DNA of 64,000 nt. Origin: Flavobacteriales bacterium UBA7666 (GTDB taxonomy: Bacteria > Bacteroidota > Bacteroidia > Flavobacteriales_D > Crocinitomicaceae). The notes under the pieces are model-generated. The model was given only the letters and a program-made list of their open reading frames with translations. It had not been told where the DNA came from and did not search any database. Shown in pieces: positions 51,482 through 60,547 of the stretch. Positions within the stretch are counted from its first letter, which is position 1, and each line of letters starts with the position of its first letter. The stretch is taken from NCBI GenBank assembly GCA_002483265.1, contig DLHO01000008.1, positions 1 through 64,000 on the forward strand, in the 5' to 3' direction. The position numbers and the translations under genes are program-made.

Positions 51482-52205
51482 ATTCGGATTAGTTGGTAAA
51501 ACCTTAAGTCATTCTTTTTCGAAGCAATACTTCGATGAGAAGTTTCAGAAAGAAGGCTTGAATCATACATTTAAAAACTTTGAATTACCCAATATAGAAG
51601 CAATTCAGGATGTTTTTAGTATTTCTGACCTAAAGGGTTTTTCGGTAACAATTCCTTATAAAGAACAAATTATTCCGTTTCTGGATTCACTAAGTGAAGA
51701 GGCATTAGCAATTGGAGCGGTAAATTGTGTTCGTTTATCTGCAGATGGTCAGAAGATAGGATACAATACAGACGCTTTTGGTTTTCATCAAATGATCAAA
51801 CCCTTTCTTACTAATGAACACGAACGGGCATTAATTCTCGGAACCGGTGGTGCTTCCAAAGCCGTTGCTTATGTTTTGAAAAATATCGGCTTGGATGTTC
51901 TTTGGATTTCCCGTAATCCGTCTAAAGAAAAGGAATTTTCCTATCAGGATATCAATGAACATATGTTGCGTGCTTGTAAAATTGTTGTGAATTGTACACC
52001 GCTGGGAACTTTCCCGAATGTGGATGAATGTGTACCTTTTCAATTTGAATATTTGACCGATAAGCATTTGTGTATCGACTTAATCTATAATCCGGAGGAA
52101 ACCAAGTTTTTGAGAGAATCTTGTTTGCATGAAGCTGCTACTTTGAACGGACTTTCGATGCTGAAAGAGCAAGCAAACAAGGCTTGGGAAATCTGGAATA
52201 GCTAA
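51474..52205 (+). CDS. aroE: Shikimate dehydrogenase AroE
   Basis: AroE reduces 3-dehydroshikimate with NADPH. The 243-residue protein has the substrate-site residues in KTLSHSFSKQYF, the catalytic Lys in FSVTIPYKEQI, AVNCVRLS, the NADP loop LILGTGGASKAVAYVL, and NGLSMLKEQA at the C-terminus. It is slightly shorter than the usual 270 residues, as is common in Bacteroidetes. Confidence 0.94.
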   Translation: MSEFGLVGKTLSHSFSKQYFDEKFQKEGLNHTFKNFELPNIEAIQDVFSISDLKGFSVTIPYKEQIIPFLDSLSEEALAIGAVNCVRLSADGQKIGYNTDAFGFHQMIKPFLTNEHERALILGTGGASKAVAYVLKNIGLDVLWISRNPSKEKEFSYQDINEHMLRACKIVVNCTPLGTFPNVDECVPFQFEYLTDKHLCIDLIYNPEETKFLRESCLHEAATLNGLSMLKEQANKAWEIWNS

Positions 52206-52417
52206 TGGATAAACAGTTTAACAACTGTTCTTAAACAGAATTCACACTGCTTTTGAAATAAATACCCTGGTAATGGTTCGTAATATTGCGAATTGGCGAA
52301 TTAGCGAATTCGTGTCCCGATAGCTATCAGGATGGAAATTTGCTGGAGACACCATTCTGGTAGTTGCTTGTCGGTATATTTGATTCTTCATTAGCCCATA
52401 CAGATTACTTTTCTTCT

Positions 52418-52425
52418 TATTTTTG
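52418..52425 (+). promoter_or_regulatory. -7 promoter box (TATTTTTG), four bases from a start codon
   Basis: TATTTTTG ends four bases before ATG 52430, which predicts a leaderless mRNA and rules out an in-frame upstream start at 52364. Confidence 0.6.
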
Positions 52426-52429
52426 TGCC

Positions 52430-53059
52430 ATGCAGTCAGTAAAACAATTGATCAAAGAAGGAGAGCATCAGCAGCAGGATTTCAAGTTTCGGATTGATGA
52501 CTCGAAAAAAATTGCAAGAACATTGGTTGCTTTTGCTAATACAGATGGTGGAAGACTCTTAATTGGTGTAAAAGACAACGGAAAAATTGCGGGAGTAGAT
52601 CCAACAGAAGAAATTCACATGATCGAGGCTGCAGTTGACATGTATTCAAAACCAAAATTGGAATTCCAATCGCGTGTTTGGCAGGAAGATATGAAATTGG
52701 TTCTTGAAATTTCCATTGAAAAAACAGCAAACAAACCTATTTTAGCCTTAGATGAAGAGGGGAAATGGAAAGCGTATGTGAGAAGGAAAGATCACACCTT
52801 ATTAGCCAATAAAATTCTTTTAAACGTTTGGAAGCATGAACGTTTTGACCAGAGAAAACCTGAAAAGATAGGAGAGGAGGAAACACAGTTACTGGCAATC
52901 ATTTCCAATAATCCCGGAATTACTCTAAGTAAAATTTACCGTTTATCGAATTTGCATAAATCCAATATTGACCGCCTAATGGTTTTGTTTGTATGTTGGG
53001 ATTTGATCACTATGAAAATGAATGAGAATGGGACTTTTTATGAGGTTCAGGAGAATTAA
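52430..53059 (+). CDS. AlbA_2/Schlafen-like putative DNA/RNA-binding protein
   Basis: The 209-residue protein starts with an AlbA_2 (Schlafen AAA_4) domain: EGEHQQQDFKFRIDDSKKIA, VAFANTDGGRLLIGVKDNG and IAGVDPTEEIHMIEAAVD. The C-terminal about 60 residues look like a winged helix (ETQLLAIISNNPGITLSKIY). Members act in regulation or phage-related settings, but the role is not known. It is alone, with its own promoter. Confidence 0.85.
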   Translation: MQSVKQLIKEGEHQQQDFKFRIDDSKKIARTLVAFANTDGGRLLIGVKDNGKIAGVDPTEEIHMIEAAVDMYSKPKLEFQSRVWQEDMKLVLEISIEKTANKPILALDEEGKWKAYVRRKDHTLLANKILLNVWKHERFDQRKPEKIGEEETQLLAIISNNPGITLSKIYRLSNLHKSNIDRLMVLFVCWDLITMKMNENGTFYEVQEN

Positions 53060-53116
53060 TCGGTTTCTATTTCGGTGATAATCAGTACTTTTTTTAGGAA
53101 TTTAAAAATAAAGTTA

Positions 53117-53124
53117 TATATTCG
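53117..53124 (+). promoter_or_regulatory. -7-like box (TATATTCG)
   Basis: TATATTCG, a one-base variant of TAnnTTTG, lies 14 bases before ATG 53139. Confidence 0.35.
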
Positions 53125-53138
53125 CGCCAAATTTGAGG

Positions 53139-53600
53139 ATGAATAAAGCTTTTTATATTTCAAGTTTGGTCCTTAGCGTACTATTCAGTGTCATTGTAAT
53201 CTACTACATTGATTTGGTTGTTTCTGCTAGATTTAGCGGCTGGTATAGCGACTATTATGACTCTGGATCAAGCCAAACAGAAGAAGCCGGCTTAATCAGC
53301 TTGTTTTTCTTTTTATTTTTTATTGCAACATTTTTACTCGGGTTAATTAAAATTAAACGGGTTACAAATAAGGTTTTGTCAATTGTTGGCTTGTCTTTAT
53401 CAGCATTATTTTTGCTGTGGGATTTGGTCATGTTGAGCTCTCCGTCGAGCTTGAGTTTTGATGAAGTAGGTGTAGGTTTTTTCTTTTTTACACCCGTGAT
53501 TGCGGCTTTTTCCATCGTTGGAATTATCCAGTCAAGCAGGTTTAAAAGACAAGGAGTTCTATACAAACAAAAAGTGGAATCAGATTTACTTGATTCCTAA
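53139..53600 (+). CDS. Small four-helix membrane protein, unknown function
   Basis: The 153-residue protein has four hydrophobic segments (about residues 3-24, 47-66, 77-96, 105-130), an Asp/Tyr/Ser-rich loop after the first, and a Lys-rich C-terminal tail (SRFKRQGVLYKQKVESD). I recognise no family. ATG 53139 is preferred over the TTG two codons upstream. It lies alone between two other short genes. Confidence 0.65.
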   Translation: MNKAFYISSLVLSVLFSVIVIYYIDLVVSARFSGWYSDYYDSGSSQTEEAGLISLFFFLFFIATFLLGLIKIKRVTNKVLSIVGLSLSALFLLWDLVMLSSPSSLSFDEVGVGFFFFTPVIAAFSIVGIIQSSRFKRQGVLYKQKVESDLLDS

Positions 53601-53665
53601 AAAAATATAATTTTAATCGAAGCGTTTAATGTATTGTTATATTAGACGAAGAAAAACACAAACAA

Positions 53666-53857
53666 ATGGGTAGACCTCCAACAAAACCAGCAAGATTGCG
53701 AGATGGGTTTTACATTGAAGTAAGAAATTCAGGATCACAAGGTATACGAATTCGAAGAGATACTAGAGAGCAAATGCTTCTTGCAGCTGAGGATTATTCA
53801 CGTACAAAAGACGTAGTGATTCTTGGTGAAATGAAAGATGATAAGTGGATTGATTAA
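53666..53857 (+). CDS. Conserved 63-residue small protein (MGRPPTKP type)
   Basis: The protein begins MGRPPTKPARLRDGFYIEVR, then RIRRDTREQMLLAAEDYSR and VVILGEMKDDKWI. The basic GRPP start recalls an AT-hook, and I remember very similar short proteins in other Bacteroidetes, but with no assigned role. A strong terminator directly follows, supporting a real transcript. Confidence 0.7.
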   Translation: MGRPPTKPARLRDGFYIEVRNSGSQGIRIRRDTREQMLLAAEDYSRTKDVVILGEMKDDKWID

Positions 53858-53890
53858 ATCAATAAAATCATACATTGCAGCATGTGATAA

Positions 53891-53923
53891 AGAGGTTTTT
53901 CGGAATGAAAAACCTCTTTTTTT
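53891..53923 (+). terminator. Rho-independent terminator after the 63-residue gene
   Basis: AGAGGTTTTT (53891-53900) and AAAAACCTCT (53908-53917) form a perfect 10-bp stem with a seven-base loop, then a T run. Confidence 0.9.
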
Positions 53924-53940
53924 GTGCTTTATTCTCCCGT

Positions 53941-54040
53941 CACTTCGAGTATCAGCATTGCTGATTTATCGAGAAGGACAGGGGGAACTTGTCGTCTCGA
54001 TACTTTCCGTCTAAAATATCGGAAAACTCGACATGACAAG
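53941..54040. repeat. Dispersed TCGAGTA...ACATGACA intergenic element, copy A
   Basis: Contains TTCGAGTA, a perfect ATCAGCA/TGCTGAT hairpin, TTATCGAGAA, TCTCGATAC and a closing AAAACTCGACATGACA. The order TTCGAG, TATCGAGAA, AAAACTC.ACATGACA recurs at 62861-62920, so it is a two-copy dispersed element in this window. Confidence 0.55.
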
Positions 54041-54048
54041 TTTAACGT

Positions 54049-56403
54049 TTAATGAATCACCACCAATTTAACCGGAGATTTTTGCTCAACTGAACCAGTA
54101 TAGCGAACATAATAAACCCCCACAGAAAGTTTATCCGTTTTAATTTCAACTTTCGAACCCTCTACCGGATGAGTCGAAATCGTTTCCCCGTTCATATTGA
54201 CAATTTCGATGTTTCCATTTTGGATCGCCTGATCAAAAACAATCGTTGTGTAAGAACTTGCCGGATTTGGAACCAGATGAAATAACGTTTTCTCATTTTC
54301 AGCGAGACCTGTTACATCAATGTTATATGAAATCTCAAAATCATCAAAATAGAAACCGTCTGCTGATGTCCCGCCATCTGATCTCAAAATAAAACGCACT
54401 TTGATATTGTCTCCAATGTAATCACTTAAGTTGATTTGTTCCAATACCCAGTTTGATTCTGTTCCTTCATAAACCGGCTGATTGTTTGGTTGAACCGAAC
54501 CACTACCGCTGACTCCCGGAACGGTATAATTTCCACATTGCCCGATCCATGTTGCTCCATTATCGTTGGAAACCTGGAATTGACAATAATCGTAATCCGT
54601 TTCAATTGCCCACTTAGCATAGAAACTTACCATTGCCGCTGTTACGTTCGTTAGATCAATCGTATTATTAAACTGGAAAGTTCTGGTCACGTTGTTTGAA
54701 TAGTTTCCGCTGGGAGAATCTGTAAATGAAGTGCTTGGCGAAACGAAAGTGGAGTTTGTTGTACTCCAGCTTCCTGTCCAGTTTGCGGCGCTATTCGCCT
54801 CGTCAATAAACTGAGAAGTAATGCTTCCGAATGTTTTCACAATCGTGTCGTGTTTTGTCCAGCCAATATATTCTGTATTAAGAACATACTTAATCTCATC
54901 TCCAAATTGAATGGAAGGATTTAAAACATAAGAGATTCCACTATTCTGAATAGCCATAATCGCCAGGTTATGAGTGCTTGCAGAACCAACAGATTGAATT
55001 CCGGAGATAGGAGTGATGCTGACGTTTACAGGTCCGTTTTCAAGTCCCAAACGGTAAGCACTGTGATTAAAATTACCAGTTGTAGTTGAAATCATGTCCG
55101 GATCAATGTCTTCTACCACCAAATAACGATGAGTTAGATGAGACAAGATCAAGTTCGGGAAAACCATATCCTGACAAATTCCTGTAATTTCATTCACTGC
55201 TGGCCAAAACCCACCACTTGTATTACTTACTTCCGGCGTCATGGCAAAGATCTTAGGCTTGATGATAGTGTCTACTTTATACATGTAATCATCAGAATCT
55301 CCCGATGCAGGATAAAGTGCAGAAGATTTCTTGTTCTCGTATCCGTTATATTGAACCATGTGATGAGTAAACGCATCAAAGTAGTTGTGATCTACAGCAA
55401 ATTCATTGGTGGTAGTTCCGATTGGAAATAAGATATCATTTGCGTAAGTATGGGCATTAAAGGCATATTGGAAATTTCTATTTTCACAAAACCATTTCAC
55501 TGCTTGCGTTTCAGGCTCTGAAAATGCAGCCGTTCCACAATAGGTGTCATTACTTTGTGTGGTACTGGTTCCGGTTGTTCCCCAGCCGTAAGAGTAATTT
55601 CGATTTAAATCAACACCATAGCTTCCTCCGCTGTTAAGTCTGCGGTTTTTTCTCCACATTCCTCCACCATTCGGATCTGTTGTTTGATTGTAGACGTATC
55701 CATCCGGATTGATCATGGGAACAAAATATAGTTCTGTATTATCTACTAAGTATTTGATTTCGGCACTTGTGTTGTAATTTTCAAGTAAGTACCACATGTA
55801 GAAAATGACCTCAGATAAAGAGTTTGGTTCCCGGGCATGATGAATCGCAGTATAAAGTACTTCGGGTTCTGCTTCATCTGAATTTGGATTATCGCTCAAT
55901 CGAAGCCAGTAAATGGGTCTATTTTGAATACTTAAAAAGTTATTAATCGTGTCTTTTGCAGAGATTAGATTCGGATATTGAGCTGCCATGGCGTCAATTT
56001 CAGCAATGAATTCCTGGTAAGTGTAAAATCCACCCATTGTTCCCAAATTGAAATTTGTAGGAACAGTCGGAATAAATGAATTCGTTGAACATGGACCCGC
56101 ATTCTTTTCAGTTGCCGGAGCATTCGGGTCAAGCCCGATATTCTGATTGACGTAATAAGCCTTCACATCTGCAATCAATATTTCGACCACAAAGCCTGCG
56201 TCACGAATTTGCTTTATTTCATCTTTGGAGAAATCGGAAATAAAGAAATAATCGCGTTTCACGACGCCGTGATCGATACCAATTCCTAGTTCAGCTAATG
56301 TTTGAAGACCACGCGAGTCTGCCATAACCTTAGCCCTGGAATATTCTTGTGAGAATCCCCAATACGAGATCAGGAATGAAAATAATAGGAGAGTTGTTTT
56401 CAT
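54049..56403 (-). CDS. Secreted M14 zinc carboxypeptidase with T9SS sorting domain
   Basis: The 784-residue protein has a signal peptide (MKTTLLLFSFLISYWGFSQ), a propeptide-like part, then an M14 domain with zinc ligands in AIHHAREPNS, PMINPDGYVYN, the third His in FNAHTYAND and the catalytic Glu in MTPEVSN. A jelly-roll, MAM-like or CUB-like beta domain (about 530-690) follows, then a T9SS type A sorting domain (LFHLVPNPASSYTTIVFDQ to VKLVVIH). It is exported and digests peptides outside the cell. Confidence 0.93.
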   Translation of the reverse strand: MKTTLLLFSFLISYWGFSQEYSRAKVMADSRGLQTLAELGIGIDHGVVKRDYFFISDFSKDEIKQIRDAGFVVEILIADVKAYYVNQNIGLDPNAPATEKNAGPCSTNSFIPTVPTNFNLGTMGGFYTYQEFIAEIDAMAAQYPNLISAKDTINNFLSIQNRPIYWLRLSDNPNSDEAEPEVLYTAIHHAREPNSLSEVIFYMWYLLENYNTSAEIKYLVDNTELYFVPMINPDGYVYNQTTDPNGGGMWRKNRRLNSGGSYGVDLNRNYSYGWGTTGTSTTQSNDTYCGTAAFSEPETQAVKWFCENRNFQYAFNAHTYANDILFPIGTTTNEFAVDHNYFDAFTHHMVQYNGYENKKSSALYPASGDSDDYMYKVDTIIKPKIFAMTPEVSNTSGGFWPAVNEITGICQDMVFPNLILSHLTHRYLVVEDIDPDMISTTTGNFNHSAYRLGLENGPVNVSITPISGIQSVGSASTHNLAIMAIQNSGISYVLNPSIQFGDEIKYVLNTEYIGWTKHDTIVKTFGSITSQFIDEANSAANWTGSWSTTNSTFVSPSTSFTDSPSGNYSNNVTRTFQFNNTIDLTNVTAAMVSFYAKWAIETDYDYCQFQVSNDNGATWIGQCGNYTVPGVSGSGSVQPNNQPVYEGTESNWVLEQINLSDYIGDNIKVRFILRSDGGTSADGFYFDDFEISYNIDVTGLAENEKTLFHLVPNPASSYTTIVFDQAIQNGNIEIVNMNGETISTHPVEGSKVEIKTDKLSVGVYYVRYTGSVEQKSPVKLVVIH

Positions 56404-56612
56404 AGAGAAATATAGTTTGCTATAAAAATAACGAATTCTTAAGCATTCTATACTAATTAATTACGAATTACGAATTTGAAGTGACGGAGTAACTAGCTGG
56501 ATTAAGAAACTAATTTGGTAACGATATAACATACACCTTCAATTAGGAATTAGATCCGCGAGGCGAAACCCTAATTCGGAATTAGGCATTCGTAATTCGG
56601 AATTGGAAGAAA
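56404..56612. other. Gene-free intergenic stretch with AATTCGTAATT-type repeats
   Basis: The gap has several near-copies of AATTACGAATT and AATTCGGAATT in both orientations. I see no gene, promoter box or terminator I can support. Confidence 0.4.
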
Positions 56613-57194
56613 TTATTTCTTCCATTCAAGCGTATTGATCAAATGAATCAAATCTGCTTTTAAATAATTCAGGGAAGGACGAAGTGAATCGTAATTTGGT
56701 CTGCAATTCATCAAAACTTCACCTCTAATGAAATGTGAACTTGAATCTGTTAAGTAAAACTGGAAATTGGTTGCTACGTTTCCTTCAAATTCAAAAAGAG
56801 TTCCGTAGACTTTTTTATCCCGAAAAATAAAATTCTCATCTTTTATGCCTGTAGCTTTGATCTGATGCTCATCCACTTTATCGTTGGATAAATTGATGTA
56901 TCGAACCAGCGTATCTCTATTCGGGATTGGATAATAATTCAAATACAGGATTCCGTTCAAAGGTCCTAGATTTATTTCCTTGTGATTGGTAAGCTCGCCT
57001 TTATAAGTCAATGGCTTGGCAAAATAGGCTTTTGACAATTCAAAAGAATAGGTAGAGGCATCGTCAACCTTCACATATTCGTGTTTTGGAAAATTGGTTC
57101 TTAAATAAGTCGGTGGTTTTGGGATCAGCAAATCATCACCACAACTACTTATTAGAAATGCAAGTAAACACGCTGAACCAATTATCTTAATCAT
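56613..57194 (-). CDS. gldD: Gliding motility lipoprotein GldD
   Basis: GldD is one of the core Gld proteins of Bacteroidetes gliding and type IX secretion. The 193-residue protein has a lipoprotein signal (MIKIIGSACLLAFLISSCGD) and the family's PKPPTYLRTNFPKHEY, EINLGPLNGILYLNYYPI and GTLFEFEGNVATNFQFYLTD segments. It overlaps gldE by eight bases. Confidence 0.92.
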   Translation of the reverse strand: MIKIIGSACLLAFLISSCGDDLLIPKPPTYLRTNFPKHEYVKVDDASTYSFELSKAYFAKPLTYKGELTNHKEINLGPLNGILYLNYYPIPNRDTLVRYINLSNDKVDEHQIKATGIKDENFIFRDKKVYGTLFEFEGNVATNFQFYLTDSSSHFIRGEVLMNCRPNYDSLRPSLNYLKADLIHLINTLEWKK

Positions 57195-58521
57195 TTTCCT
57201 GAATTGTTTTAATCATTTTTATTCTTCGCTTATCGGAACTTTCAACGATCAGTTTGATGTTTCCACAGCGAATGTATTCGTTATTTCGCAGAATTCTGCC
57301 GGCTTGTTCAATAATAAATCCGCCAATTGAGTCAGATTCACCCTTTATCTGATCGAAATCTTTCCCGTCAATTTCCAAAACTTTGTAGAAATCAACCAGA
57401 GAAGTTCTTCCTTCAAATAAGTAAGTCGCATCATCGATTTTTGTGTAAATCAGCTCATCGTCATCAAACTCATCTGTAATATCTCCAACAATTTCTTCCA
57501 ATACATCTTCCAATGTCACCAATCCGTCAGCACCACCGTATTCATCCACCACAATGGCCATGTGCATTTTCATATCTTGGAATTCCTTTAGCAAATCATC
57601 AATTTTTTTATTCTCCGGGATGAAGTAAGGTTTTCGCAAAAGTGTTTTCCAATCAAATGATTCATGATTAATAAAAGGAAGCAGATCCTTGATGTATAAT
57701 ATTCCTGTTACATTGTCGAGTGTTGTCTCATGAATTGGAATCCGTGAATATCCGGCATCCAAAACAACATCTAAAACTTCTTGAAAACTCGCTTCGCACG
57801 AAATAGTTACAATATCCAGACGAGATTGCATAATTTGCTTTACCTCCGTATTTCCAAATTTGATGATTCCCTCCAATATTCGATGTTCGTCTTCATTGTC
57901 TGAATCTTCTTTCGTCAAAGCTAAAGCGTGTTCCAGATCATCTGTTGACAGGTTGATTCCTCTTTTCTTCGCACGTTTATTAATCATATTGGTTCCATTG
58001 ACTAAGAGCCAGCGCAACCAGGAAAAGGGAGGGAGAATATTAATGACTGTAATTGGATTTGACATGAAACGCGCTGTGGATAGCGTATTTCTGGAAGCAT
58101 ACAATTTAGGAGCAACTTCACCGAGCAACAATAAAAAGGTGGTGATTCCTACAACTTCTATTAAAAAGCGAAGCGTATTGGGTTTGTCTGAATGAGGAAA
58201 AAACTGATCAATAACTTCTGTTGAGAGAATAATGATGCAAACATTGATGAAGTTATTTGTGATCAGAATCGTTGCAAGCAGGTCTTTTGGTTTGGAAAGA
58301 AGTTTTAAAATTGCTTTTGAACTTCTGGATTGCTCATCCTCTAGGTTTTTCTTTTCAGTTGGACCTAATGCAAAAAAAGCAACTTCAGATGCCGATATGA
58401 GTGCTGAACAGGCAATTAAAATGAGAATAATGATCAGTGAAATAACATGTTCAGAAAGATTGAAACCTGCATGAATACTGGCGGGAATAATATCTGAACT
58501 TAATCCGGGTATACTATCCAT
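57187..58521 (-). CDS. gldE: Gliding motility-associated protein GldE (CNNM/CBS)
   Basis: The 444-residue protein is a CorC/HlyC-like membrane protein: an N-terminal DUF21/CNNM domain with three to four helices (HVISLIIILILIACSALIS; LLATILITNNFINVCIIILS), two CBS domains (from about residue 215) and a C-terminal CorC_HlyC domain. The order ssb-gldE-gldD matches Bacteroidetes gliding loci. Its start is two bases after the ssb stop. Confidence 0.93.
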   Translation of the reverse strand: MDSIPGLSSDIIPASIHAGFNLSEHVISLIIILILIACSALISASEVAFFALGPTEKKNLEDEQSRSSKAILKLLSKPKDLLATILITNNFINVCIIILSTEVIDQFFPHSDKPNTLRFLIEVVGITTFLLLLGEVAPKLYASRNTLSTARFMSNPITVINILPPFSWLRWLLVNGTNMINKRAKKRGINLSTDDLEHALALTKEDSDNEDEHRILEGIIKFGNTEVKQIMQSRLDIVTISCEASFQEVLDVVLDAGYSRIPIHETTLDNVTGILYIKDLLPFINHESFDWKTLLRKPYFIPENKKIDDLLKEFQDMKMHMAIVVDEYGGADGLVTLEDVLEEIVGDITDEFDDDELIYTKIDDATYLFEGRTSLVDFYKVLEIDGKDFDQIKGESDSIGGFIIEQAGRILRNNEYIRCGNIKLIVESSDKRRIKMIKTIQEND

Positions 58522-58523
58522 GT

Positions 58524-58973
58524 TTAAAATGGTAAATCATCGTTAGGGCTGATATCCAAATTCATCGGACTTGGATTTTGTGGCTCTTCAGTAGGGTAAG
58601 GAGGAGTTGCTGATCCTGCAGGTTTTTCCTGATCGTTTCTCGGAGTCAGAATAGTTAGTTCATCTGCAACGACTTCTGTAGTATAACGAGTTGTTCCGGC
58701 CTGATCTGTCCAGGATCGTGTTTTCAATTTTCCTTCAACGTATATTTTCTGACCTTTACGTACATATTTTTCAACAACTTCAGCCAATCCTCTCCACACA
58801 ACAATGTTATGCCAATCTGTATTGTCTTTACGTTCTCCGGTTGCTCTGTCCGTATAGGTTTCAGATGTTGCTATCGGGAAACTTGCAACAACAGTTCCGT
58901 TTTCCAAACGTCTGACTTCCGGATCTTTCCCTAAGTTTCCAATTAAAATAACCTTGTTTACACTGCCTGACAT
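58524..58973 (-). CDS. ssb: Single-stranded DNA-binding protein
   Basis: The 149-residue protein has an OB fold (VNKVILIGNLGKDPEVRRLE; TDWHNIVVWRGLAEVVEKYV; RKGQKIYVEGKLKTRSWTD) and a flexible tail ending in the conserved acidic tip LDISPNDDLPF, which recruits partners. ATG 58973 is used, as the in-frame codons to 58994 precede a -7 box at 58992. Confidence 0.96.
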   Translation of the reverse strand: MSGSVNKVILIGNLGKDPEVRRLENGTVVASFPIATSETYTDRATGERKDNTDWHNIVVWRGLAEVVEKYVRKGQKIYVEGKLKTRSWTDQAGTTRYTTEVVADELTILTPRNDQEKPAGSATPPYPTEEPQNPSPMNLDISPNDDLPF

Positions 58974-58991
58974 AATTCTAAAATCGATATA

Positions 58992-58999
58992 CAAACATA
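58992..58999 (-). promoter_or_regulatory. -7 promoter box of ssb (TATGTTTG)
   Basis: The minus strand reads TATGTTTG 18 bases before the ssb ATG at 58973; it would drive ssb-gldE-gldD. Confidence 0.55.
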
Positions 59000-59021
59000 A
59001 AATTACGAATTCCTAGATGAA

Positions 59022-59089
59022 TTGAAAATTTAAAATTGAGAATTTAAAAGGTTGTATCACTTTTCCATTTTCCATTCTCAATTTTCCAT
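59022..59089. repeat. AT-rich inverted repeat between mutY and ssb
   Basis: AAAATTGAGAAT near 59031 is matched by ATTCTCAATTTT near 59073, with further TTAAAA/TTTTCC words around a short centre. It resembles the dyad at 50409-50495. Confidence 0.5.
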
Positions 59090-60094
59090 TTATTTTTTCG
59101 ATTCAAGATACTTTTCCATCAATCGATGAATCGGATAATCTTCCAATTGGCTTTTATCAATGAATTTAAAATCCAGTCCTTCAATCTCAGATTCTTCTGT
59201 TGTATAAAAGAATGCGTAGATATGCTGGTGACTTAAAATATGTTTTGTCTGATAGCTAAGGGTTGCAGAATTTTTGAATTCGGAAGGAGCAGATTCATTT
59301 TCGCTTTCAATAAGTGGGAATTCATATAATTTCTCCCAAACATCTTTACCTGTTCGCTGATCCAATGCAATTTCAAGTCCTTTTTCAATATGCAGATAAT
59401 GAAAATAGCGTTTGCGTACTTTCGTCTTTCCTTTTTTCACCGGAAGTTTCTTGATCAATTCCGTATTGAATGCGCTGACACAACTTTGATTTAAGACACA
59501 AGATTCACAAACCGGATTGTTGGGAGTACATTGCATTGCTCCAAATTCCATAATTGCTTGGTTAAAAAGTGCCGGTTCTGCTTCCGGAATCAATGAATCT
59601 GCAAGTTCTTGAAACATTTTTTTTCCTTTTCCGGTGTCGATTGGTTCATCAATACCAAAATAACGACTCAGGATTCGGTACACATTTCCATCCACAACAG
59701 CATGTGGCAAATCAAATGCAAAAGATGAAATTGCAGCAGCGGTATAAGGACCAATTCCTTTCAGTTGAATAATCTCTGAATAAGTTTTTGGAAAGTCACC
59801 GGCATACTCATCCCGGACTTGTTGAGCTGTTTTATGTAAGTTTCTGGCTCTGGAATAATATCCCAATCCTTGCCATAGTTTCAAAATTGACGCTTCATCT
59901 GCATCAGCAAGTTTATTCAAATTGGGATAGTTTTCGATGAACTTAAGGTAGTAGTTCATTCCCTGTTCGACCCTCGTTTGTTGTAAAATGACTTCCGATA
60001 ACCATATAAAATACGGGTTTTTCGTGTTCCTCCATGGGAGCTCACGAGCATTTAGTCTGTACCAATCGCTTATTAGTAGAACAAAATCAGCCAT
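59090..60094 (-). CDS. mutY: A/G-specific adenine glycosylase MutY
   Basis: MutY removes adenine opposite 8-oxoguanine. The 334-residue protein has the HhH-GPD fold with VILQQTRVEQGMNYYLKF, LKGIGPYTAAAISSF (helix-hairpin-helix), the catalytic Asp in PHAVVDGNVYRIL, the 4Fe-4S cysteines in PVCESCVLNQSCVS, and a C-terminal NUDIX-like domain. It diverges from the HU gene. Confidence 0.95.
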   Translation of the reverse strand: MADFVLLISDWYRLNARELPWRNTKNPYFIWLSEVILQQTRVEQGMNYYLKFIENYPNLNKLADADEASILKLWQGLGYYSRARNLHKTAQQVRDEYAGDFPKTYSEIIQLKGIGPYTAAAISSFAFDLPHAVVDGNVYRILSRYFGIDEPIDTGKGKKMFQELADSLIPEAEPALFNQAIMEFGAMQCTPNNPVCESCVLNQSCVSAFNTELIKKLPVKKGKTKVRKRYFHYLHIEKGLEIALDQRTGKDVWEKLYEFPLIESENESAPSEFKNSATLSYQTKHILSHQHIYAFFYTTEESEIEGLDFKFIDKSQLEDYPIHRLMEKYLESKK

Positions 60095-60128
60095 TTAGGG
60101 AAATTTTTGATAATTTTTAAAAATAAAG

Positions 60129-60136
60129 CAAAAATA
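60129..60136 (-). promoter_or_regulatory. -7 promoter box of mutY (TATTTTTG)
   Basis: The minus strand reads TATTTTTG 34 bases upstream of the mutY start, back to back with the HU promoter on the plus strand. Confidence 0.45.
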
Positions 60137-60151
60137 AACGCTTTTGCTGAC

Positions 60152-60159
60152 TACTTTTG
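60152..60159 (+). promoter_or_regulatory. -7 promoter box of the HU gene (TACTTTTG)
   Basis: TACTTTTG lies 43 bases before ATG 60203, giving a leader of about 37 bases. Confidence 0.5.
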
Positions 60160-60202
60160 CACCTGAAAATCACATTGTTGAAAAACTTTAATTTATAATA
60201 AG

Positions 60203-60493
60203 ATGACAAAGGCAGATATCGTTGCTGAGATTGCAGAGGAAACAGGATTGGAAAGAAATGAAGCACAGAAGGCTGTGGAGGCATTCATGACTTCTATTAA
60301 AACGTCTTTGACTAAAGGTCAGAATGTTTATTTAAGAGGTTTTGGTAGCTTCATTGTGAAAGAGAGAGCAGAGAAAACAGGGCGCAATATTTCAAAAAAC
60401 ACAACGATTATTATCCCAGCTCACAATATTCCTTCATTCAAACCGGCTAAAACATTTGTTGAAGAGGTGAAGAATAAGGTGATTGTGAAATAA
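60203..60493 (+). CDS. HU family DNA-binding protein
   Basis: The 96-residue protein is an HU/IHF fold: MTKADIVAEIAEETGLERNE, FGSFIVKERAEKTGRNISKN with the DNA-gripping arm, and IIPAHNIPSFKPAKTF (the usual PxxxxPxFKPGKxL end). It bends and compacts DNA. A small basic-protein gene and RNase G follow on the same strand, but hairpins lie between. Confidence 0.95.
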   Translation: MTKADIVAEIAEETGLERNEAQKAVEAFMTSIKTSLTKGQNVYLRGFGSFIVKERAEKTGRNISKNTTIIIPAHNIPSFKPAKTFVEEVKNKVIVK

Positions 60494-60539
60494 TTCCATC
60501 TTTTTTAGCACAACTAGATTGTAGGAAAACTTATTTTAA

Positions 60540-60547
60540 TATCTTTG
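60540..60547 (+). promoter_or_regulatory. -7 promoter box (TATCTTTG) running into a hairpin
   Basis: TATCTTTG matches TAnnTTTG and its last G is the first base of the hairpin at 60547. It should serve the 30-residue gene at 60631; transcription would start inside the hairpin's left arm. Confidence 0.5.

Noticed and set aside
52364..52429. Upstream start of the AlbA_2 protein
   Set aside because: The promoter box at 52418-52425 lies inside this extension.
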